Assembly: GCF_000615285.1 (NCBI RefSeq)
Contig: NZ_BALU01000013.1
Span: 1 to 63,626 of the forward strand
DNA: 63,626 bases
Reading direction: 5' to 3'
Origin: Lactobacillus kitasatonis DSM 16761 = JCM 1039
GTDB lineage: Bacteria; Bacillota; Bacilli; Lactobacillales; Lactobacillaceae
Shown here one piece after another: positions 55,582 to 63,626 of the stretch. The position numbers and the translations under genes are program-made. The notes beneath the pieces are model-generated. The model saw nothing but the letters and a program-made list of their open reading frames with translations. It had not been told where the DNA came from and did not search any database. How positions within the stretch are numbered: position 1 is the stretch's first letter; the number at the start of each line of letters is the position of its first letter.

Positions 55582-56589
55582 ATGAAAATGCATAAGCAAG
55601 ACGTTACAATTTACGATGTTGCTCGAGAAGCTAAAGTTTCAATGGCTACTGTTTCTCGTGTTGTTAATGGAAATAATAATGTTAGAAAAGAAACTCGTGA
55701 TCGCGTATTAGAGGTTATTAAGAGATTACACTACCAACCAAATGCCGTAGCACAAGGTTTAGCTTCTAAGCGTACCACTACTGTCGGTTTAATCGTTCCA
55801 GATTTAACCAATTTATATTTCGCAGAATTATCAAAAGGTATCGATGATATTGCACTCTTGTACAAGTACAACATTATCATTACCAGTATTGAAAACCGTT
55901 TAATGAAGGAAGATCAAGTTATCCAAAGTTTACTTAATAAGCAAGTTGACGGTGTAATTTACATGTCAAACCGTTTGCCAGATGAAGCTGCAGAAGCATT
56001 TAAGCGGACAGAAACACCTGTAGTTTTGGCAGGAACCAAGGATAATCGTGAAGAATTTGCTTCAGTTGCGATTGATTACAAGAAAGCCGATACAGAAGCA
56101 TTGAACTTGCTTATGCACGATGGCAAGAGAAACTTGGCTATTGTGGTTGGTGACCAAGATGCTGTAGTTAACGGTGAAAATAGAATTCCTGCTTACGAAG
56201 ACTTTATTAAGGCAAATAATTTAGGTGAACCACATATTTACACTGGTATTAAAGATTACTCAGATGGTTACAACTTATATCCTCAACTCGTTAAAGATGG
56301 AATTAATGGTGTAATTGTAACTCGTGATATTTCTTCAGTAGGTATTTTGAATTCTGCAATGGATGCAGGTACAAAGGTTCCAGAAGAGTTTGAAATCGTT
56401 ACTGCTAGTGCTACACAATTAGCTTCTGTTGTTCGTCCAGCTTTGACTACAATTAAGCAACCACTTTACGATATAGGTGCCGTAGCCATGAGAATGCTTA
56501 CTAAGTTGATGAACAATGAAGAAGTTGACGATACTCACATTGAATTGCCATATGAATTGGTTAAGAAGCAGAGTACTTTAAACCAATAA
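55582..56589 (+). CDS. ccpA: Catabolite control protein A
   Basis: Global LacI-type regulator of carbon use; binds cre sites with HPr-Ser-P. The N-terminal helix-turn-helix is TIYDVAREAKVSMATVSRVV; the hinge NAVAQGLASKRT and a sensor domain follow. GAAGGA precedes ATG 55582 (335 residues); a TTG-initiated frame at 55567 runs through that site. Its cre boxes in this window include those at scr and its own promoter. Confidence 0.95.
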   Translation: MKMHKQDVTIYDVAREAKVSMATVSRVVNGNNNVRKETRDRVLEVIKRLHYQPNAVAQGLASKRTTTVGLIVPDLTNLYFAELSKGIDDIALLYKYNIIITSIENRLMKEDQVIQSLLNKQVDGVIYMSNRLPDEAAEAFKRTETPVVLAGTKDNREEFASVAIDYKKADTEALNLLMHDGKRNLAIVVGDQDAVVNGENRIPAYEDFIKANNLGEPHIYTGIKDYSDGYNLYPQLVKDGINGVIVTRDISSVGILNSAMDAGTKVPEEFEIVTASATQLASVVRPALTTIKQPLYDIGAVAMRMLTKLMNNEEVDDTHIELPYELVKKQSTLNQ

Positions 56590-56607
56590 TAAAAATCAGC
56601 AAATTAA

Positions 56608-56639
56608 AAAGATCAGTTCTTTGGAACTGGTCTTTTTTT
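56608..56639 (+). terminator. Terminator after ccpA
   Basis: AAAGATCAGTTC pairs with GAACTGGTCTTT (one G-U pair) and is followed by T residues. Confidence 0.82.
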
Positions 56640-56643
56640 GTCG

Positions 56644-58013
56644 TTAATAGATAATTCGATTAATAGCTTTTTGTTTTTCACTAAAGGTTTGTTCTTTAAT
56701 TTGGCTGTTTGGATTATATGTTAATAAAGCGAGGTTAGTATAGTGACTAACTCTTGGCAATTTTTTATAATCTTTAAAAGCTTGTTTGTTGAAGAAGCCG
56801 TAGAATAAAATTTGATTTGCCTTAACCCAGCCTAACTTGGTGTAAAGCCACATGTTTTTAGGACTGCCGTTAAAGTTTTGAATTTTGAACAATTTATTGG
56901 CAGGCAACAATTTATTAGTCTTTGCTTGGTTATCAGGGTAACTGTATAACGCAACCTGAGTGTCAGGCTTAGCCATAATCTTTTTATTTTGATATGGAGC
57001 AATATCTTGCTTACGCAAATCTAAATTAACAAATTCAGCAGAAATAAAAGTCTTTTCTGCAATTTGGTAGTAGAGGCGATCATCAACTCGCACGCCATAA
57101 GTTACATTAATTTTTTGTCCTGGATAAACAAATTTCTTTTCTTTGATTCGAACATAGGGATTCATCATCGTTGCAGTTTTAGTTTTACCAAAATAAATTC
57201 CTGAACGATTGATGGCGTATTTTTTAGTACCACTTTTAGCTAATTTATATTTAAAACCAGTAGCAGGAAAGTTGGTTACAACTCCATCGACATTACGGTT
57301 AATCAGCCAATGCCATAACGCAGGTGACTCGTCCATTTCGGCCCAAACGTAGAGCTGTTTATGTAATTTGTGGAGCCAATGAATTAAGAAGGGATGCTCT
57401 TGAACAATATCCGATGAGGCGTTAACTGCATTAACTTGTGGCAAAATACTAAAGTTAATTCTTCTTAAACTACCAACGATTAATATCAAATATGCATGCG
57501 GCATTGATTCTCTTAGATGAAATAAACTGGCGGCGGAAAAAGAATGGATCATGATTCTGTTTTCCATATGATATTCTTTAACTACTTGAGCAATTTTATC
57601 TTCTAGTTCATAAGAAGGGTTAATACTGTGATCAATTTTTGTCTCTAAAACAAACTTAGTATTAGGTCTATTTTTATAATGCTTAAAGAGTTCATTAAGC
57701 GACATTACATGCTCACCGTTATCGTACCTTAGCTGTTTAAGTGTCTTAAAGTCATTTTGTGATACAATTGCATGTGTATGAGTAACTCGGTAAAGGTCAT
57801 CATCATGAGAGATGACCAATACTCCATCTTTAGAAAGCCGAAGATCGAGTTCAACGTAGTCGGCACCAGAATTGAAGGCGGAATTGTCAGCTGGATTGTT
57901 TCTTCAGGATATTTGATAGGATCGCCGCGGTGACCAACGACAGTAAAACCGCTAGTTGTAAAAAAGACTAAGCTAAAAAAAATAGCCCAAAACATTTGGC
58001 TTTTAATTTTCAT
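56644..58013 (-). pseudogene. Secreted/membrane glycerophosphodiester phosphodiesterase, frameshifted
   Basis: The N-terminal frame from 58013 has a signal/membrane segment (MFWAIFFSLVFFTTSGF) and the GDPD motif VVGHRGD, then loses frame after EETIQ. The second frame (to 56644) resumes as ELDLRLSKDGVLVISHDDDL and carries the rest of the TIM barrel (ETKIDHSI) and C-terminal SH3-like repeats (NMWLYTKLGWVKANQ). At about 57889-57891 (minus ATCCAGCTGAC) one base is missing; restored, it reads IQADNSAFNSGADYVELDL. Confidence 0.86.
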
Positions 58014-58106
58014 GTGTACACCTCTATCGCATACTTACAATAGCATGGTTACACATTTTTTTCTATTTTTTATAGTATGATTCTTTTATTCCTTAAGGGT
58101 GATTTG

Positions 58107-58427
58107 ATGGAACAATTGGATTTAATTGAAGAAATTACAAGAAATGATGGCAGTCGATATTATGAAATTTCTAATATCGATCAAAATGGGATTGCCGAAT
58201 TAGCAGCAGATCATGGCGCTATTAAGAGCGTTAGAATATTACAATTGAATATTCCACGAACCAAAGCATTAATTGAGTACGAAAAATATATTAATGATAC
58301 TTATGATTTGCAGACGTTGACAAACGAAGACGATTGGAAAAATCCAAAATGGGTAGAATGGGAAAAGCCTAAAGGAAAAATTCTAGATGCGTATAATATG
58401 GTATTAAAAGCCAATCGAATTGGTTAG
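58107..58427 (+). CDS. Unknown small soluble protein
   Basis: 106 residues, acidic, rich in Asp, Asn and Trp near the C-terminus (EDDWKNPKWVEWEKPKG), no membrane segment or motif I recognise. AAGGG is 8 nt before ATG 58107; the longer frame from 58077 overlaps it. It lies 14 nt before a 5'-nucleotidase gene in what looks like one operon. Confidence 0.6.
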   Translation: MEQLDLIEEITRNDGSRYYEISNIDQNGIAELAADHGAIKSVRILQLNIPRTKALIEYEKYINDTYDLQTLTNEDDWKNPKWVEWEKPKGKILDAYNMVLKANRIG

Positions 58428-58441
58428 AAAGTGGTACGAAA

Positions 58442-59815
58442 ATGGAAACATGGCGAATTTTACATACAAATGATCTTCATTCACATTTTGAACATTTTCC
58501 TAAAATAGGACGCTATTTAAAAAAGGCACAGGCTGATACTTCTGTTGATGAAGTCTACACTTTTGATGCAGGAGATTTTATGGATCGTTCCCATCCACTT
58601 ACTGATGCTACTGAAGGTCAAGCCAATATTAAATTGATGAATGGCTTTAAATATACGGCATTGACAATTGGTAATAACGAAGGCATTTCTAATCCGCACT
58701 GGGTTTTAGAGCACTTATTTGATCATGCTGATTTTCCTACGATTTTAGCGAATTTACGTGAAGAAGACGAAACTATGCCTAAGTGGGCAGTAGGACACAA
58801 GATTTTAACCACTAAAAAGAACACGCGCATCGCTTTAATTGGCTTGACTGCTGCTTATCCTATGACTTATGGTCCTAATCATTGGCACGTAAAAATGCTG
58901 GGCAGTACGATGGATAAGGAACTTGAAAAAATTGACGGCAAGTATGATGTGCTTATTTTACTAACGCACGTCGGTCTTAAGATGGATCGCTGGCTAGCTA
59001 AGAACTATCCTCAAATTGATTTGATTGTCGGCGGTCATAGTCATGATCTATTAGCTCACGGTGAAAAAGTAGATCATACTTGGATTACCCAAACTGGTAA
59101 ATGGGGCAATTATGTTGGTGATATTCATGTTGAATTAGAAGATCATCATGTAACTAAGATCGTTCCTAATACGGTATCTACTGCATCTATGCCAGAAGAG
59201 CCAGGAGATGAAGCAGTGATTCAAGGCTACTATGAAAAAGGCAAGGAAATGCTATCTGAACGTAAAGTGGCCGATTTGCCTGAAAAATTTGAAGATGACA
59301 AAGTAGCTGCAGTTCAAGCTTCTCTTGATGCGACTGCTGATTTTGCTAAAACTGATTTGGCGATTCTAAGCTCCGGTTTATTTTTAACACCATTTAAGAG
59401 TGGAGTTTTAACCCAATTTGATTTGCAAAATGCTTTGCCACACCCAATGCATGTTGTTCGTTCAACTTTAAAGGGTAGCGACTTGTGGCGTTTGGTAATG
59501 GAGATTGAAAAGAATCGTCATTATCTTGATCATTTCCATTTGCAAGGCATGAGTTTTAGAGGCAAGATTTTTGGCCAAATGTACTATAAGGGGATCAAAG
59601 TGGACATGCGTAAACGTATTGTTTATGTAAATGGACGTGAAATTGATCCAGAAAAAGATTATCAATTAGCATGTTTGGACCACTATGTCTTAGTTCCATT
59701 TTTCCCAACTTTGGCTATTGTTGGCGAAAATGAATTCTTATTCCCACAATTTTTACGTGAAGTTGTAGGTGAATATTTAGCCAAAAAATATCCATTATCA
59801 AGAGATGTGAAGTAA
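58442..59815 (+). CDS. Metallophosphoesterase / 5'-nucleotidase (UshA-YunD type)
   Basis: 457 residues. Metallophosphatase motifs: ILHTNDLHSHFE, DAGDFMDRS, GNNEG, LTHVGLKMD and VGGHSHDLL; a C-terminal 5'-nucleotidase domain follows. No signal peptide, so a cytoplasmic YunD-like enzyme is likely; substrate is not known. It starts the yunD-yutD-HAD cluster. Confidence 0.85.
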   Translation: METWRILHTNDLHSHFEHFPKIGRYLKKAQADTSVDEVYTFDAGDFMDRSHPLTDATEGQANIKLMNGFKYTALTIGNNEGISNPHWVLEHLFDHADFPTILANLREEDETMPKWAVGHKILTTKKNTRIALIGLTAAYPMTYGPNHWHVKMLGSTMDKELEKIDGKYDVLILLTHVGLKMDRWLAKNYPQIDLIVGGHSHDLLAHGEKVDHTWITQTGKWGNYVGDIHVELEDHHVTKIVPNTVSTASMPEEPGDEAVIQGYYEKGKEMLSERKVADLPEKFEDDKVAAVQASLDATADFAKTDLAILSSGLFLTPFKSGVLTQFDLQNALPHPMHVVRSTLKGSDLWRLVMEIEKNRHYLDHFHLQGMSFRGKIFGQMYYKGIKVDMRKRIVYVNGREIDPEKDYQLACLDHYVLVPFFPTLAIVGENEFLFPQFLREVVGEYLAKKYPLSRDVK

Positions 59816-60445
59816 ATGACTGAAAAGAATAAAAAGAGTTCAGAAGAGAACAGCGAAGAGAAAACCAATAAATTTGAAAAAGAGCAGCCACTTCGTCATC
59901 CCTTAGCTAACGTGGCTCCAGATGGTAGAAGTATCAAGATTAACGAACAGCTTTATAGCATTATTGCTAATGAGAGGGATGCACTTGATATAGAAACCTT
60001 GCGTAAAAAGTATGATCCATATCTGGATCAATATGATTATTTGGTGGGGGATGTTTCAAGTGAACACCTGCGCTTAAAAGGTTTTTATAAAGATGAGGCG
60101 CGTACCTCAATTGATAAAAAAGAATTGGCCATTGTAGATTACTTAAAGGAGTACTGTAATCCAGGTGGCCCATACTTTATCTTGGAATTAACGCATCCTA
60201 CGCATTTTTACCAACATCCAAAGAAAAAGACGCATGAGCGCTATGAACGTGAACGTAGTAAAAAAGAACGTTTTCATACTCGGCGGCCTTATAAGAGTCG
60301 GCGTAAAAATGAAAATAATAGTAATAATCCGTTTAAGAAGCGGCGCGTTCATCAAACTAAGTTCAAAAAGAAGCAATCAATTGCAATAAAGAAAGAATTT
60401 GGACGGCATCATTCATTTATTATTAAAAAGAGAAAGGAAAACTAG
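59816..60445 (+). CDS. YutD-like DUF1027 protein
   Basis: 209 residues. The central domain (YDPYLDQYDYLVGDVSSEHL ... RLKGFY) matches DUF1027/YutD; a very basic C-terminal tail (about 135-209) suggests nucleic-acid contact. Function unknown. It abuts the preceding and following genes. Confidence 0.85.
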   Translation: MTEKNKKSSEENSEEKTNKFEKEQPLRHPLANVAPDGRSIKINEQLYSIIANERDALDIETLRKKYDPYLDQYDYLVGDVSSEHLRLKGFYKDEARTSIDKKELAIVDYLKEYCNPGGPYFILELTHPTHFYQHPKKKTHERYERERSKKERFHTRRPYKSRRKNENNSNNPFKKRRVHQTKFKKKQSIAIKKEFGRHHSFIIKKRKEN

Positions 60446-61215
60446 TGAAAGATTACCGGTTATTTTTGATTGATTTAGACGGCACAGTTTATCGCGGAAA
60501 AGAAACTGTAGAGTCTGGAGTAAGATTTGTTCATCGCTTGGTTGAGCATAATAAAGATTATTTATTTTTAACTAATAACACGACAAGAACGCCACAAATG
60601 GTGGTAGATAAACTGAAAGGCCACGGCGTAGATACTGATATTAGCCATGTTTATACTCCAAGCATGGCTACAGTTAGCTATATTTTGAATCATAATCATA
60701 AGAAAAAGATTGGCGTCTACATTATTGGTGAAATCGGCTTATGGACCGAAATCTTAAAGCACTCTGAATTTGAACTGAATGAAAAAGATCCAGATTATGT
60801 AATTGTCGGAATGGATAAAGATTTGACCTACCATAAAGTTCGTGTAGCCTCAAATGCAATTAGAAATGGTGCAACTTTTATTGGGACAAATGCGGATATG
60901 AATTTGCCAGCAGAAGGAGAACTGATTCCAGGTAACGGTTCACAGTGTGCCTTTGTAGCTGCTGCGAGTGGCGTAGAACCTTTATACATTGGTAAGCCAG
61001 AATCGATTATTGTCAATATGGCTTTGGATAAAGTAGGTTACACCAAAGAAGATGCACTTTTAGTGGGCGATAATTACGACACGGATATTAAAGCAGGATT
61101 TAATAGCGATGTGGATCAGTTGCTAACTTTGACAGGCGTAACTCAAAAAGAAGATATTCAAGGCAAGAGACAACCAACAATTTTGGTTAATAATTTAGAC
61201 GAGTTCAAACTATGA
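60445..61215 (+). CDS. HAD-IIA family sugar phosphatase (NagD/YutF-like)
   Basis: 256 residues. HAD motifs: FLIDLDGTVYRG (nucleophile Asp), FLTNNTTRTP, and GKPESII then LLVGDNYDTDI. The family comprises cytoplasmic phosphatases of broad substrate range. GAAAGG precedes the GTG start at 60445. Confidence 0.9.
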   Translation: MKDYRLFLIDLDGTVYRGKETVESGVRFVHRLVEHNKDYLFLTNNTTRTPQMVVDKLKGHGVDTDISHVYTPSMATVSYILNHNHKKKIGVYIIGEIGLWTEILKHSEFELNEKDPDYVIVGMDKDLTYHKVRVASNAIRNGATFIGTNADMNLPAEGELIPGNGSQCAFVAAASGVEPLYIGKPESIIVNMALDKVGYTKEDALLVGDNYDTDIKAGFNSDVDQLLTLTGVTQKEDIQGKRQPTILVNNLDEFKL

Positions 61216-61820
61216 TCACGAAAGACAATATTTTTTCAGTCATTTATCACTTTTTATTTGCACTCACCAGCAGTGTAGTAGGTGCGATTATTGCAAGTTG
61301 GCCCTTGCTCTTTATTTTTATGATCGTTCAGAAGACAAATGAGACGGTTCATATGTCTTTATTTAAGGTCATGCATAACTATAACCAGCTAATGGTTTAT
61401 TTGATCTGGCCGTTTAAAAACCGGCTTAAAATGGATGATTTTCCTACATCACCCGATGCGGCTGAGCACTTTGCGGAATGTAAGCAATTATTTGTGCTAG
61501 CTGTATTAGTGTTTATCATTTGTGTGGTGCTGCATTTTATCTTTAAAAAGCAAAGAAAAAGAGCATTGCTTGATTTGAATAAATCAGCAGCGCTCATTTT
61601 GCTCTTGCTTCCCATCGTTGTATTTCCTTTTGCGGTAACCAACTTTGATAGTTTCTTTGTGATTTTTCACCACCTTTTGTTTAACAACAATGATTGGCTA
61701 TTTGATCCTAATACGGATCCAATTATTAATGTTTTAACTGAGGGATTTTTCGCTTCATGTTTTGCAGTAGCGGGAATTATCTACGAACTCTATTTTGCAG
61801 AAAAATTATTGCGTAAGTAA
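61212..61820 (+). CDS. TIGR01906-type integral membrane protein
   Basis: 202 residues with four membrane segments (about 10-38, 95-113, 128-146 and 180-196) and an extracellular-type loop (KNRLKMDDFPTSPDAAEHF). The family always follows YutD and the HAD phosphatase in lactobacilli and streptococci; role unknown. It overlaps the HAD gene by 4 nt. Confidence 0.82.
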   Translation: MITKDNIFSVIYHFLFALTSSVVGAIIASWPLLFIFMIVQKTNETVHMSLFKVMHNYNQLMVYLIWPFKNRLKMDDFPTSPDAAEHFAECKQLFVLAVLVFIICVVLHFIFKKQRKRALLDLNKSAALILLLLPIVVFPFAVTNFDSFFVIFHHLLFNNNDWLFDPNTDPIINVLTEGFFASCFAVAGIIYELYFAEKLLRK

Positions 61821-61852
61821 AAAAAGAATTCCATTAATGGAATTCTTTTTTT
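61819..61852 (+). terminator. Bidirectional terminator, overlaps dedA stop
   Basis: AAAAGAATTCCATTAATGGA is part of a perfect palindrome with long A and T flanks. Confidence 0.9.
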
Positions 61853-62484
61853 AGTGACAATTTTTTCTTTAAAGCAACAATAGCAATTGGAACTACTGAA
61901 ACAAGAATAATGGCAATTACGATCATTGAGAAGTGATCTTTTACAAAAGGAATATTACCAAAGAAGAATCCGATTGCTGTAAATAATCCTGTCCAAAGCA
62001 AGCCACCTAAGACATTATAGGTAATAAATTTGCCATAATGCATTTTGCTACCACCCGAAATGAATGGTACAAAAGTACGAATAAATGGAATAAATCTTCC
62101 TATAACAATCGTGATTGGGCCGTGGCGCTCGAAGAACTTTTCAGCTGCTAGTCGATTGTTTTCATTAACTAATTTATTAAACCAGCTGTGTTTTTCTCCA
62201 GCTCGAGTAGACCAAGCACCTATTTCATAATTGGCTGTGTCACCCACAATCGCTGCTATGGCAACCACCAAATAGATTATCCAAACGTTTAACCCATATT
62301 TGGCGTTAGCCGCCATTGCACTTGCCGCAAAAATCAAAGAATCTCCGGGCAAAAACGGGAAGACGACTAAACCGGTTTCGACAAAGATAATGGCGAATAG
62401 AACTAGGTAAGACCAACCGCCGAATTGATTGACGATCGTGACTAGGTGATCGTCAATATGCAGAATAAAATCAATTAAAGCCAT
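61834..62484 (-). CDS. DedA-family membrane protein
   Basis: 216 residues. DedA signatures: ETGLVVFPFLPGDSLIFAAS and GRFIPFIRTFVPFISGGSKM; about five membrane segments. Family members are lipid scramblase or undecaprenyl-phosphate carriers. AGGGG precedes the ATG, 8 nt after the FNR gene. Confidence 0.9.
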   Translation of the reverse strand: MALIDFILHIDDHLVTIVNQFGGWSYLVLFAIIFVETGLVVFPFLPGDSLIFAASAMAANAKYGLNVWIIYLVVAIAAIVGDTANYEIGAWSTRAGEKHSWFNKLVNENNRLAAEKFFERHGPITIVIGRFIPFIRTFVPFISGGSKMHYGKFITYNVLGGLLWTGLFTAIGFFFGNIPFVKDHFSMIVIAIILVSVVPIAIVALKKKLSLKKEFH

Positions 62485-62492
62485 AAAAACCC

Positions 62493-63446
62493 CTATATAC
62501 TCGTTGAATGGATTGTTAAAGTCTTTTCAGGAAATAGGTTGCGCATAATTGATGTAATAGCAATTTGGGCTTCACCAAAACCGAGTGCAATTAAAGGGAC
62601 GCGTCCAGGATAAGAAACTACATCGCCTACTGCATAAATGCCATCGATGTTAGTTTCCATTGCACGATTAACTGGGATGTTTGTACCATCAAGATCGATG
62701 CCCCATTTTTTAACAAAACGGTTGTTAGCTCTGAAGCCGTATGCTACCATAATTTGATCAAATTGTTCATGACGTATTTCATCGCCACCCATTTTCTTAA
62801 GACTAATGTCTAACTTATTATCAATTAATTGAATATCTTTAGGAAGATATGGGGTAAGAATTTCAACGTTTTTTAAATATTTTAGTTTTTGAACGTTAGA
62901 TTCTAGGCCGCGGAATTGATCACGACGGTGAATAAGCTTAATATCGGCATAATTTGCAAGCTCAAGTGCCAAATCAAGTGCTGAATCACCACCACCGAAA
63001 ACACCAATTGTTTGATTAGAGAATTCTTTAGGATCCTTAATAAAGTAATGAACTCTTTTTTTGATGTCTTCATTCATTTTAAGTGGAAGTTCTTTTGGCT
63101 TAAATGCACCAGCTCCAGTAGCAATAATAATGCTACGTACAAATACTGAATCATCAATTGTAAAACCATCTGTAGTTTTTACAATGTTTTCTACTTTATG
63201 GTTAGTTGCAATATCCGTTTCATACTTCAACCCGTCAGTTAGTCTTGGGATTAATTCGTGTGCTCTTATTTTGCCGAAAGCAGGGATGTCAGTTATTTGT
63301 TTAAATGGATAGAGCATTTGCGGTTGTCCGCCTAATTCAGATAATGAATCAAAAAGTATCGTATTTAAACCGTGTAAATGCGCAAAATGTGCGGCAAATA
63401 ATCCGACAGGACCGCCACCAATAATGGCTAAATCATATTTTTTTAT
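62493..63446 (-). CDS. Ferredoxin/flavodoxin-NADP reductase (TrxR-like) with apparent ATA start
   Basis: Flavoprotein resembling YumC-type reductases. FAD motif AIIGGGPVGLFAA, NADPH motif GVFGGGDSALD, and the C-terminal YAVGDVVSYPGR are present; the CxxC of thioredoxin reductase is absent, as usual for this group. The strongest ribosome site AGGAGG (63455-63460) is 8 nt ahead of ATA AAA AAA TAT. No ATG, GTG or TTG fits that spacing. The first ATG (63488) has no Shine-Dalgarno. So either AUA is used, or an ATG mutated to ATA. Confidence 0.85.
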   Translation of the reverse strand: MKKYDLAIIGGGPVGLFAAHFAHLHGLNTILFDSLSELGGQPQMLYPFKQITDIPAFGKIRAHELIPRLTDGLKYETDIATNHKVENIVKTTDGFTIDDSVFVRSIIIATGAGAFKPKELPLKMNEDIKKRVHYFIKDPKEFSNQTIGVFGGGDSALDLALELANYADIKLIHRRDQFRGLESNVQKLKYLKNVEILTPYLPKDIQLIDNKLDISLKKMGGDEIRHEQFDQIMVAYGFRANNRFVKKWGIDLDGTNIPVNRAMETNIDGIYAVGDVVSYPGRVPLIALGFGEAQIAITSIMRNLFPEKTLTIHSTSI

Positions 63447-63589
63447 TTTAAAAACCTCCTCTAAGTGCTGACGTATCAACTTTAACATGAATTAATGCAA
63501 TATTCATTTGAAAATTTTACTTGCTCGATCGGATCAAATAGGTTATATTATTGAAGTCGCGTTTTTAGAGGTGGCGAATTATTAATAAA

Positions 63590-63619
63590 AAAAAAGTGCT
63601 TGCAATTAGTTTGCAAGTA
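63590..63619 (-). terminator. Terminator of a minus-strand gene entering from the right
   Basis: CTTGCAA and TTGCAAG pair around a short loop; on the minus strand nine T follow. It implies a minus-strand gene ending just outside the window. Confidence 0.65.
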
Positions 63620-63626
63620 TTATATA

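Overview
The window reads as the chromosome of a low-GC lactic acid bacterium of the Lactobacillus acidophilus group. Gene order (dnaX-ebfC-recR-yaaL-tmk-darA-holB-yabA-rsmI, groESL-mutSL-ruvAB, alaS-ireB-ruvX-mutS2-trxA, pepQ/ccpA) and codon use fit that group. The IS110-type insertion sequences and several broken genes make an L. helveticus-like strain the best guess. This is inference; no 16S rRNA gene is present.

Layout. 1-8230: replication/repair and translation-fidelity genes (ebfC, recR, tmk, darA, holB, yabA, rsmI), an acyl-ACP thioesterase, a FolT-type ECF S component and the tsaB-rimI-tsaD cluster. 8393-11500: two related IS110-family transposase genes in tandem, followed by two copies of a structured non-coding element. 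11568-14304: an ABC-F ATPase split by a frameshift, and rex. 14346-18990: a divergent sucrose regulon (scrB-scrR versus scrA) with the repressor operators and cre boxes readable between them. 19118-20931: membrane proteins and a LytTR regulator with an internal stop.

20940-28054: a compact mobile island of about 7.1 kb bounded by 26-bp direct repeats. It has the architecture of a Gram-positive phage-inducible chromosomal island (PICI). A tyrosine integrase and an Stl-like repressor are read one way. A Cro-like gene, a tandem-duplicated winged-helix protein, an unknown gene, an excisionase-like protein and a rolling-circle-type Rep are read the other way. About 1.1 kb of hairpin-rich, iteron-bearing non-coding DNA follows, and an ArpU-like phage late regulator lies at the left end. 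Its attachment core overlaps one arm of a CIRCE (HrcA operator) element in front of groESL, so insertion leaves that operator complete. This island is the most likely undescribed system in the window.

28194-48719: groES, groEL, mutS, mutL, ruvA (frameshifted), ruvB, yajC, zwf, dinB, nrnA, a DEAD-box helicase, T-box-controlled alaS, ireB, ruvX, a DUF1292 gene, mutS2 (frameshifted) and trxA. 48767-63488: mscL, yslB, murI, rdgB, an Rgg-like regulator, mscS, envelope proteins, pepQ divergent from ccpA with a cre box, a frameshifted glycerophosphodiesterase, a 5'-nucleotidase, the yutD/HAD/membrane cluster, dedA and a ferredoxin-NADP reductase whose best ribosome-bound start is ATA.

Four genes (ABC-F, ruvA, mutS2, gdpd) each carry one single-base deletion, and all four sit at a GCT(A/G) sequence. 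MutL also lacks the usual endonuclease motif residues. Either DNA repair is decaying in this strain, or there is a systematic sequence error. The alternatives are separated in the findings.
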